DNA from: Annona cherimola
Taxonomy: Eukaryota; Streptophyta; Magnoliopsida; Magnoliales; Annonaceae
Assembly: GCA_030490835.1 (NCBI GenBank)
Contig: CM059972.1
Coordinates: 6,354,264 to 6,418,263 of the forward strand
Length of the DNA stretch: 64,000 bases
Direction of reading: 5' to 3'
Shown: positions 55,202 through 64,000 of the stretch, in pieces
Numbering within the stretch: position 1 is the first letter of the stretch
How the letters are laid out: every line of letters starts with the position of its first letter
Notes under the pieces: model-generated
The model's input: the letters and a program-made list of their open reading frames with translations, nothing else
Told to the model about the DNA's origin: nothing
The model's database searches: none
Position numbers and translations under genes: made by a program

Positions 55202-57505
55202 CTACGTGAAGGGCTCTAGCAAACTTGCCATCTCTCTGCATATCATTAGCTTCTCGCTAGTTACTGTTTTAGTCATCATATCTGATCCGTTGTCATCTGT
55301 GTGAATTTTCTCAAGTTGCAACATCTTCACCACGGGTGAGAAGATCTCATGAAAGTCAATTTCTTTTGTTTGACCAAATCCCTTCACAACCAATCTTGCC
55401 TTGTATTTTGGCCGTGAGCTATTTTCATCTGCTTTCAATCTGAAAACCCACTTGTTCTTGAGTGCTCTTTTGCCTGCAGGTAATCTTACTAATTCATACG
55501 TATGGTTTTCATGCAAGGAATTCATCTCTTCTTGCATGGCGTCCATCCATTCTTCACTGCATTCATGGGACACTGCCTCCTGATAACTTTGAGGTTCACC
55601 TTCATCAGTAAGCATCACATATTCATGAGGAGGATACTTTTCTGATGGCCGACGTTGTCTTACAGACCTTCTCAATTGATTATCAACTAACGGATGTGGA
55701 GCAGCTTGCTCATCTGGTTGCTCTGGTGTAGCATTTGGTATATCTCCCCCATTTCCTGTATGCGCAACAGGTGGAGTACACGACCTCAAATCAACTGGGC
55801 CTTCTTCTGGAGACTTTGCCTTTTCAGTTTTCTCAAAGTCTTCGATTGTTTGATCTTCGAAGAAGATTACATCCCTGCTTCTAATAATCTTCTTGTCAAT
55901 AAGATCCCATAATCTATAACCAAATTCTTCATGTGCATAGCCGAGGAAGATACACTGTTTAGTTTTACTGTCCAACTTGGATCTTTCATCCTTAGAAATG
56001 TGAACAAATGCCCTGCAACCAAATACCCGTAAGTGTTCATAAGAAATATCTTTTCCTCTCCATACCTTTTCTGGAATCTCACCGTCCAAAGGAGCTGAAG
56101 GAGACAGGTTAATCAAATCAACTGCAGTTCTCATTGCCTCACCCCAGAAGGACTTTGATAATTTTGCATGAGAGAGCATACACCTGACTCTTTCGCAAAT
56201 ACTTCTGTTCATTCTCTCTGCCACACCGTTCTGTTGAGGCGTCTTGGGAACTGTCTTCTCAAGTCTGATACCACGTTCACTGCAGTATCTTTCAAACGGT
56301 CCTCTGTATTCACCACCATTGTCGGCACGAACGCATTTTAATCTTTTTCCTGTTTCTCTTTCAACACTAGTTTGGAAGTGCTTGAAGATACTTAGAACCT
56401 CATCTTTGGCCTTTATTGCATAAGCCCATACTTTCCTGGAATGATCATCAATGAAAGTAACAAAGTATATAGCACCACCAAGAGTTCTATCCCCCATAGA
56501 ACACACATCAGTATGCACCAGATCAAGTAAATCATGTTTTCTATGTGGAGGGAATTTATGAAATGCAACTCTATGTTGTTTTCCAACTAAACAATCAATG
56601 CATGATTTTAGAGGTAAACCTTTAGGCAAATATTGCTTTTTAGCAAGAATATTCAAACCTTTCTCGCTCATGTGGCCAAGTCGCTTGTGCCATAGCTCTG
56701 AGGAGGATTCATGCTCCACTGCATTCACTTCTTCCTTAGCAATCTTCATATAAGATCTGTAAAGAGTGTCAGTCTTATTTCCCTTAGCGAAAATAAGAGA
56801 ACCTTTCGTCAGTTTCCATTTACTACCACCAAATTGATGACAGTATCCATCATTGTCTAACTGTCCTGCAGAGATTAAATTGAATCGAAGTTCTGGAACA
56901 TGCTTGACACTTTTCAACACCAGTTTGCATCCCATGTCTGTCTCTAGCCAAACATCACCAATACCTTGAATCTTGCATCTGCCATCATTTCCCATCCTTA
57001 CATAGCCAAAATCTCCGCTAGTGTAAGATGAGAAGAACTCTTTACATGGAGTAACGTGTGAAGAAGATGCAGAATCTATTACCCATGTAGGCACATCATT
57101 GGCAAAGCAATCAATATCACAAGCTATGACAACATCATCTTCGAATGCAACTGCTGCTTTTTCTGTGTCATCTTTCTTTTCTTCATTTTTCTTTTTATAT
57201 TCTTCCTCTCTTTTCAACTTTCTGCATTCTCTAATTACATGTCCAGGCTTACCACAATGATAGCATTTGACTCCTGTTGACTTTGATCTCCTTCTCGATT
57301 GATCACGATTCCATTTAGACTTGTCATGATCATTATTGCGAGAATATCTGTGCTGATTTCTCCCTCTGTTTTCTGTAACTAGTGCTTCAGAATTGACGGA
57401 TGTACCTTGTTCTCTCCGTCTTGCCTCTTCATTAAACATGATGTCTTTCACCACATCCATTGATACAACACCATTAGGAGCAGAGTTACTGAGTGAAATT
57501 ACCAA
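55202..57505 (-). pseudogene. Copia-2 Gag end, protease, integrase and RT stub
   Basis: About 767 codons: Gag tail with zinc knuckle CYHCGKPGHVIREC, protease VIDSASSSHVTPCKE, GAG-pre-integrase LWHKRLGHMSEKGLNILAKK, integrase core (HTDVCSMGDRTLGG, RADNGGEYRGPFE, KTPQQNGVAERMNR) and the RT N terminus (NKWVFRLKADENSSRPKYKA, HEIFSPVVKM). After KM the frame jumps straight to the normal polyprotein end (LEKIHTDDNGSDMMTKTVTS). The catalytic YVDD region and all of RNase H are therefore lost, by roughly 1.3 kb judged from Copia-1, without breaking the frame. The junction is near 55320. This copy cannot reverse-transcribe itself. Confidence 0.9.
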
Positions 57506-57975
57506 GGTTTCCCAACGTCTGGCAAGGAACTCAACAAAAGTAATGTCTGCACTTCATCAGCAAATATAATTTTCATGCTGGATAAATCATTTAAAGCTTC
57601 TTGAAAATTGCTCAAATGCTCAGCAACTTTTTGTCCATCTTTATACTTCATATTAACAAGCCTTTTAATTAGAAAAGCCTTATTTACAGCTGATTTGCGT
57701 TCATATAGGCTTTCTAATGTTTCCCATAATTTGAATGCATCAGTTTCCTTAGCAACATGGTGAAAAACACTCTGATCAACCCATTGTCGGATATGCCCAA
57801 CCACTTTTCTATTTAACACATCCCAATCATCTTGAGTTTTATCCACGGGCTTCACTCCTTTCACTTTAATAGGTAGATAAAGTTCTTTGCAATACAAAAT
57901 ATCTTCCATCCTTGTTTTCCATATTGAGTAATTTGATGATGTGAGTTTGACCATTGTGAATGAAGTTTCTTCCAT
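57499..57975 (-). CDS. Copia-2 Gag, N-terminal part (frameshifted)
   Basis: Starts at the ATG at 57975 (MEETSFTMVKLTSSNYSIWK) and shows the copia Gag core (WETLESLYERKSAVNKAFLI, then KRLVNMKYKDGQKVAEHLSN). The frame stops at 57499, but the expected continuation (ETLVISLSNSAPNG) is open in another frame from about 57505. A single-base loss near 57505-57515 therefore splits Gag. Confidence 0.88.
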   Translation of the reverse strand: MEETSFTMVKLTSSNYSIWKTRMEDILYCKELYLPIKVKGVKPVDKTQDDWDVLNRKVVGHIRQWVDQSVFHHVAKETDAFKLWETLESLYERKSAVNKAFLIKRLVNMKYKDGQKVAEHLSNFQEALNDLSSMKIIFADEVQTLLLLSSLPDVGKPW

Positions 57976-58025
57976 CTAATCCACACAAGAAATTACGTAA
58001 AAACAGACCAGGCTCTGATACCACT

Positions 58026-58700
58026 TGTTGGGATTTTAGGCTATCCCCTTTTGTGTAGATTAAACAGGAATAATTAATCTCAGATAATAAATATCACAAA
58101 TAATAAACAATCAAACTCACAGAAAAACACACCACAATTTTACGTGGAAAACCCCTCTTTAATAAAGGGGAAAAACCACGGGACCCAGTCCAGGTAAAAC
58201 TTCCACTATAGAATAATGGGATTACAAAGCAATGTCTTCTCTAGTCAAAACTAGAGGATTTCATCATCACAATAAGGATGGATTTCAACATAGAAATTAA
58301 CTAAATGATGGATCCCACCCAATCTGAGATGACGGCAGAATTTTCTCTCTTAATGGCCGGAAGAGATGACTGTCGTAGAAGCCCTGAGCATGTGAGGATA
58401 GAATCCTCCTTCGTCCGTCGGAGCTGCTGCTGCTTCTGATAGCTGAGGAGAAAAACACTCTAACGACGACGACGGATTTTCTTTCTGCCGCGGGGAGAAA
58501 GACTTGTGATCTGTTATCTATCTCTCTCTCTCTCTCGCTCACCTTTTATTTCTCTCGCGCCGAAAGCTGCGCCGAAAGCAAATATCTCCCGCGCCGAAAA
58601 ACAGAAGAAGAAAACAAAAGAGTAGATGAAGAAATTTCAAATAAAGCCGAATTGGGTGGGGCCCCCCACTTGACTTTACGTGGGAGGAACCCACCTAACA
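58026..58700 (-). repeat. Copia-2 5' LTR
   Basis: 675 bp, near-identical to the 3' LTR, with a shorter (CT)n run and a few substitutions. The 81-codon ORF inside it is not a gene. Confidence 0.93.
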
Positions 58701-58800
58701 TAATGTTCATTGTACGTATCAGATATCAGAGAATTTCATTATTTTCCAAACAAATAAAAGCATTCCGGAATGAGAGCTTACAAACCAACAAGCAATGAGA

Positions 58801-61694
58801 CATTCATTCACTAAATCCACTTGCCGTCAACCTTCAACTTTGGTATGTGCGAAATCTTAGGCCACTCGTCCCCAGCGCCCTTTATGCATTTCTCCATCAA
58901 CGATGGGTAGCATGTGATCTCTAACTCTTCTAGTTGTCTCTGTCGTTGTAGCTCATCAAGCAATGACATTAACCCAAAGTAGTGACAGATTCTCAGAGTT
59001 CGTAGTGCCTGCAGCTGGACAAATCCATCAGGCACTTTGTAGCAGTTCTTGATTTCAAGGCATTCCAGCTTTGCAAGCTCTCCCATACCTTTTGGCAAGT
59101 ACATTGATGCACTGCACCTCTCAATCACAAGATTTTCGAAGGATTTGAGCCGTGCTAAGTCAATTGGAGGCAGTGAATTTTGATCTGTGAGTTGGTGAAC
59201 TGTTAAGATCTTGAGGCTGGGAAATTCCGTCGGCAACTATGACAATATTCGGCCATCTCTAACTGAATCTTCAAAGCAATAGAAGAGGAGATGACAAATT
59301 TCTCAAATTGGGACATTCTACAATATCTAACATCCTTAGACTTCTAGGGGGCCGATGGGGCAGCCTCCTCAACATGGGACGGTTCCTAATGACAAGTTGG
59401 ATGAGAGATGGCATCACAACTATCTTTCCATTTTACTCTACGAACAGTTCCCACTCCTCCCATTTTGACATGAAATCAAACCACAATTCCTCCAGCTTTG
59501 GAAATGCAGGCCTTTTCAGACGATGATGTGCACCAACTCCACAAAACTCACTGCCCACAATTTTTACTTCTTCATTTTTATATCAAGATGTTTAAGGGAT
59601 GGTAGATCCCTAAGAGCAGGCATATGGTAACTGTTAGGTTTGTTTTGTATTTTGCTGGGATTGGGATTGCATGTCCTGCATAGTTTAGTTGTGTGAGACT
59701 AAAATTGCGTAAGAGCTATATGAGTTCTATTTATAGGTGGATCAATTAGAGATTCAGTAGAACCTTGAGAGATGTCTTGTTAGGACGAGAGAAAGGGGTT
59801 ACCAATGTGTTCTTGTTTGAAGTGTGTGTGAGACATCCAAAAAATATGTATGAGGTATTCTTATGTGTATCTCTGTAACCTGTTTATTATAGTGGATTGT
59901 CATCTCTCTCCCGTGGTTTTTCCCTTCTTGGTTTGAAGGATTTTTCACGTGAATCTTGGTGTTCTTTGTGGGTGATATTGCTATTATTTCTTTGATCATG
60001 TTTTATTGTTTGTGCTTCTGTTGTAATTTGTATTAACCCGAATCACATTTCCTAACAGTAACAATGTTCTAGATGGGAGAATGATGGGCTTCCCATCCAA
60101 CTGGGGAACTTGGAACTGTAGTAAAGAATCATTACGAGCTCCTCAAGGCTTGGTTTTGGTAGCTGAAGGCCATCAAAAACTAGTATCAATCCTCTTTGCT
60201 CATGAATTTCTAGCGCGGAAACTACAGTAAGATGAGATGGTAAAACACCATGAAGGACAGTGATAAATGGCGAATGCATTCTCCCTTAATAACATACTGT
60301 GCAAGATAATGCATACCAATGTAATGCCGCCAATTTCATCTTTTTCTTAGTTCTGAAACAGCAAGCGATCCACCAGCATGTCAAAACACTCATTGGCAAT
60401 GGCCTCTATTTCTTTGCTCCCATCAGGCCTTACAAGGCTCTAGGCCATCCACAAATTCATGAGTTCTCTATCTTGCAGTTAGAAAGAAAGAGCACTAAGC
60501 AAAGCGTTGCTTCAGATCTGCAGGCAAATCCCAATGACTCAAGAACAAAGCGGAGAACGTGTCACTCTCACCACTGGGGAAATCCCATGTTTCACTTTCT
60601 AGGATGGATCCCCAATCTTCTGTTGCTTCTTTTGATGCACAAAAGACTTCCCACCTTAAAAAAAAAGACTTCCCACCAGCATGATTGCTAGCGGAATGCC
60701 TTTGCACTTCTTCATGATCTCCCTACCAATCTTTTCGGCGTGAGGAATTTTCAGGGCATTCCTTCCAACAAAAGTTGTCGAACAGAACAAGGACCAATGA
60801 CTAATTTCATCTAAGACTTCCAAATTATGCATGTTATCTGTTTTCGTTACCGCTGCAGCTTTATGGCTGCCGGTAGTGGTCAGAACTCGACTTCCCAGGG
60901 TCCCAACTTGCAAGGAAAGTTTAAGCTACTCCTATTTAGCCCCATCTTCATTCCAAACATCATCCAACACGAGTAAAACGAGCAACCCATCTAGACAATG
61001 ATGGAGAAGGCATGACATTGAGTCTAACTCTAATGGGTCATTACAGCACCATCCTGAAGATTCTACCAATCTAGAAGTGGGCCTTGTAACATCAAAATCA
61101 GACACCAAAACCCGAACTACCTTATCAAAATGGCTTTTTGCTCTCTTATCATTACAAATGAGATGAGCCAGAGTAGTCTTACTAATGCCCCCATTCCCAA
61201 CTACAAAAACGGCAGGACTCCCCTCACTCACCAACTTGCTCACTAAACTTGCTCACTATGCATTCTACATGTTCGTTCCTACCAAAGATCTTCATGTGAT
61301 CCTTGGATGAGATGATAGATTGAAAATCATCCATATAAATTCTTGTAATTTCCTTAAATTGCCACCGATTTTTCTCAAGAGAAATCTATTCTTCTCTCTC
61401 TTTAATTTTGTTTGTCTTATCTTGCATGTCATAGCTCAAGCCTACATAATAAGAACCGAGGCCAGTCCGAATTCGCTTTTAGGCTAGCAAGAACATCGGA
61501 TCCAAGATTCAAGAATGGGTGAGCAAGATTCGTACTGATAAGAAATATAAAAACATTTTCAATATGAAAAGCAGGTCTGATGGGTAGCACATAATAAAAA
61601 ACATACTGCTGAGAAAATGAGTCATTAATTCGTTTACCATGTCATCAATATCAAGGGCTACATCTCGAATCTCTTGTTGGAAATTTTCATTCAA
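58801..61694 (-). pseudogene. CC-NBS-LRR (NLR) disease-resistance gene relic
   Basis: Read 5' to 3' on the minus strand: CC/Rx-type piece EIRDVALDIDDMVNELMTHF (~61670); NB-ARC P-loop VVGNGGISKTTLAHLICND (61243-60932), where the consensus G before K is S; kinase-2 LLVLDDVWNE (~60960); GREIMKKCKGIPLAIMLVGS (~60670), matching the GLPLA motif; ARC2 piece ILESETWDFP...HWDLPADLKQRF (~60500-60620); LRR pieces with KFPSWMGSPSFSHLEH (~60100) and a C-terminal LRR block 59236-58811 ending VDGKWI. Domain order is preserved, but several frames and a solo LTR (59632-60057) break it. Intact NLRs detect pathogen effectors; this one cannot be expressed whole. Confidence 0.88.
59632..60057 (+). mobile_element. 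Solo LTR of a Copia-type element inside the NLR relic
   Basis: 426 bp, TGTTAGGTTTG...TTTCCTAACA, flanked by a perfect 5-bp duplication GTAAC (59627-59631 and 60058-60062). The block CCGTGGTTTTTCCCTTCTTG and TTTTTCACGTGAATCTTGGT resembles the R/U5 region of plant copia LTRs in + orientation. No internal region remains, so it arose by LTR-LTR recombination. Confidence 0.85.
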
Positions 61695-61699
61695 TAAAG

Positions 61700-62283
61700 A
61701 CGGTTTAGAATTTCCAAAACCACGTAATGATTTTCAATTTTAATTTTAAAGCGTTAAATTCATTGAATATGCAGTGCGTGAATTTCTTGTAACGTTGTTT
61801 ACGTTATTTTAAAACATCTAAAAACCGTTGTTTGCCCGAGCTTAATTTCTGGTTTGATTAATTTTCAGTTTCCTTAATTTTCATTTCTAATTTTAAGTAC
61901 CTGCCCCAACATTCATAAGGCAATATATCTTTTTATCCCTTTCTATTATTTATAAATGACCTCCAATTATCCATATTACCTACAAAACCTGATGTCCCAA
62001 GATTGGACTGCTGTGTCAGTACCAATTTCAAAAGGTGGAAACAAAAACTTCATCTTTTCCTAACTCGAATTGGCGTTGTTTACATTGTCACCATGCTAAG
62101 ACCTGAAGAAAAAAAGGATGAAATACTCCAAGATCGTTGCTGAAGAGCGAAGTGAGATATGGACAACTACATTTGAAAAGGGCACATTAATGAAGCGCTA
62201 TCCAATTTGCTATTCAAAGCGTACTAAGATGCAAATACGATCGAAAAATTTGTGAGTCACTTCTACACAAATACAGTATTAAT
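61700..62283. other. Intergenic DNA, nothing identified
   Basis: AT-rich, no ORF of note in either strand. It may include the decayed 5' flank of the NLR relic. Confidence 0.4.
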
Positions 62284-62460
62284 TAGGAGTGCAACTCGGT
62301 CCGGGTACCCACGGGTCGACTCGATGGGTACCCTAAATAGGGTCGGTTCGGTTCTACCATGGTTACCCGTAGGGTCGATTCGGTTCCGGTTAAAAAAATA
62401 CCCGTAAGAATTCGGGTACGGTCGGTTCCTGGTGCCGGGTACCCGGAACCAACCCGAATT
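62284..62460. mobile_element. hAT family B end, truncated
   Basis: TAGGAGTGCAACTCGGTCCG matches the terminal repeat of the elements at 41301 and 44637. GGGTACCC/GGTTCGGTTC-type repeats follow. No right terminal repeat is seen within the window. Confidence 0.5.
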
Positions 62461-62504
62461 GTATATAATATTATTATAATAAAATATATATACGTATTAT
62501 TAAC

Positions 62505-62885
62505 ATGCTCGCTCCCACCCCCCACAAATACCAATTCGCCCCCACCCAAAACCGCTCTCTCCCAATCAAATCCCTCGCCCTCAACCTCTTTGCAAATATA
62601 AAACGCAAAAAGAAGAAGAAGAAGCGAAATCTGCTTTTTTTTCTCGATCCTTTTTCCCCCGCTTTTCAGTTTGGATCGGGCTCATCGTGCCTCTCTCTGC
62701 TGCGTATTATCTCCGGCAAGGATATGAAAATGGAATCTGATTTTGAGGAATTTGCCGAAATGCCACACATCGTCGTCTTCTGCAGTGGGCTGTGGGAAGG
62801 ATTGCCGAGCGGTCGAAAATGCCCCCTAGGGTCAAAGACGGATTTCCCGCTTCCACGCTTTGCGATTAGGCAGTTGGCGGGGTAA
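62505..62885 (+). other. Possible first exon, unrecognised
   Basis: Open frame of 126 codons. A shorter start at ATGAAAATGGAATCTGATTT (62724) looks more natural, followed by an acidic stretch and a GTAAGA donor-like site at about 62881. No domain is recognised. The 5' side is low-complexity (AGAAGAAGAAGAAG). It may be an expressed exon or chance. Confidence 0.2.
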
Positions 62886-64000
62886 GAAGGGCATTTTGTT
62901 AATTTGTTCGGAGTAGTTGCAGTCGTTGATATTGTTGTTGGCATGCGATTTATTGCTTGCATGTGGTTCTCGCGAGAATACGGGCTCACATAACTTCGGA
63001 TGCTCCTCTGCCGCTGCCTTAAAAAATCCCTAATTCCTAATTCGAGCCTCCAACAACTCGTCAGTCGTCACGCAGCATTCCTCCACCAACGCCAACGCCA
63101 ACGCCAAGTCTCAGTGCTTCATGTGCATAGCAGCGTAGGTTCTGAAGGGAAGCAAATTTTATTTTATTTTATTTTTTGAAACTGTGAAGGGAAACAATTT
63201 CAAAAATAAATAAGAAAATTTTGAAAGTTCTTGATAGAAGTTATAAGCCATCTTAGAAGCGTTGAGTAGCTTGTGGCAATGCACCAGCTGTGCTGCTTAT
63301 GTTTTTGATCCTTTGACAGGGATCTTCTTTCAGCTAAGAACTGACCGCATGAGTTTGTTATCCTTTCTCTTTGTATTGCTAAGAAAAATGGATTTCGTCC
63401 CCAGTTGGATGACCAAGCAATTGACGTGGGTGTATGTAGGGTGTGTGTGGGTTGGAGGTCTAGATTCGTAGCTGAGTTGAGACATTTGTCTCGTTTACCC
63501 CTCCCTCCACTTCCATTAGTTGCCTAGTTATCCAATGTGCACAACATAATCCGGAAAAAGAGAAATTAAAAAAAAAAGAAAATGGATTTTAGAACATCCA
63601 TTACATTTATATATTGTAATTAGTTCAAGAGAATAATATGATTTAACTTGTTGATGACTCATTATCTCGAATTCCTCATTGTGCTAACATGTTATATTTC
63701 TGCTGAAGTGGACTTTTCATCCTTTCATTTTCCAAAGCAAAAAAATCTACACAGTTCTTCTATGGTGCAGGGTTCTGACAATTCTAGTTGTAAGACATTC
63801 ATTTGAACAGTGGATAACACATAAATGCATTATCCTCGCACCTAAATGCCCTATAGCTTTCGTTAGAACCATGCTGTGGAGATTTGATATTTTCATCTCA
63901 CATGATTTTTGCTCTGGTCTTTGTCCTCACCTATCAGAAATATGGGACTCGCAGGTATATAGATGCATATATTTACATCTATATATACTTTATATATACT
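62886..64000. other. Right end of the window, no certain gene
   Basis: A 69-codon ORF at 63262-63471 has no known domain. The rest is AT-rich. A CCAACGCCAACGCCAACGCC run sits near 63090. Confidence 0.35.

Larger units (their letters stand above)
54509..58700 (-). mobile_element. Copia-2 LTR retrotransposon, internally deleted
   Basis: 4.19 kb on the minus strand with LTRs at 54509-55185 and 58026-58700 (TG...CA) and a perfect 5-bp duplication TAATG (54504-54508 and 58701-58705). The primer site TGGTATCAGAGCC (complement of 58011-58023) fits initiator-Met tRNA; the polypurine tract GAAGGGGGAGATT is next to the 3' LTR. LTRs differ at a few positions (about 1%), so it is young. Most of RT and RNase H is missing. 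Confidence 0.95.

Noticed and set aside
58297..58542. 81-codon ORF in the Copia-2 LTR
   Set aside because: Lies wholly in the LTR, and the low-complexity protein has no domain.
62283..62601. ORFs in the GGGTACC-rich stretch
   Set aside because: Simple repeat composition of a truncated hAT end produces open frames on both strands.
1..64000. tRNA, rRNA, CRISPR or bacterial-type operon signals
   Set aside because: None seen; the only tRNA-like matches are the retrotransposon primer-binding sites.

Overview
The window is nuclear DNA of a flowering plant; the species cannot be told. The grounds are AT-rich intergenic DNA, plant-type Copia and chromovirus Gypsy elements primed by initiator-Met tRNA, an L1-type LINE carrying a plant RNase H domain, Tourist-like and hAT MITEs, a CC-NBS-LRR relic, and intronless dynamin genes of the plant DRP4 (Mx-like) class. 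No bacterial, organellar, rRNA, tRNA or CRISPR feature was seen.

The backbone is a tandem array of four DRP4C-like genes, all on the + strand: gene 1 (4406-6568, intact), gene 2 (9510-16714, split by a very young Copia element), gene 3 (33742-~36993, pseudogene) and gene 4 (47364-49397, intact). An older fragment lies at 53939-54097. Each unit repeats not only the coding region but also about 2 kb of upstream DNA, a shared proximal promoter block and a shared 3' flank. Because of this, many later insertions can be read against empty sites in sister units. Gene 4 looks like a mosaic: its 5' half follows gene 3 and its 3' half follows gene 1.

Layout: 1-450 LINE 3' end; 451-1822 a segment duplicated at 19281-20672; 1640-4080 MITE and palindrome cluster; 4080-6700 gene 1; 7080-9509 unit B flank and promoter; 9510-16714 gene 2 with Copia-1 (11380-16329); 16715-20870 unit B 3' flank and duplicated segment; 21426-29065 a Tekay/Del-like chromovirus with an extra ORF upstream of gag; 31000-37860 unit C with pseudogene 3; 37896-42139 hAT elements and 3' flank; 43040-50085 unit D with gene 4; 50090-54365 AT-rich DNA with element relics; 54509-58700 Copia-2, which lacks most of its reverse transcriptase; 58801-61694 a minus-strand NLR pseudogene cut by a solo LTR; 61700-64000 mostly unassigned.

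Only genes 1 and 4 look able to make a full dynamin-type GTPase (GTPase, stalk, GED; no PH or proline-rich domain). The rest is a record of array expansion, probable sequence exchange between copies and transposon decay. The features most worth following up are the zinc-knuckle ORF ahead of gag in the chromovirus, a family of long palindromes with changing palindromic ends, the chimeric gene 4, and a MITE that supplies the first start codon of gene 3.
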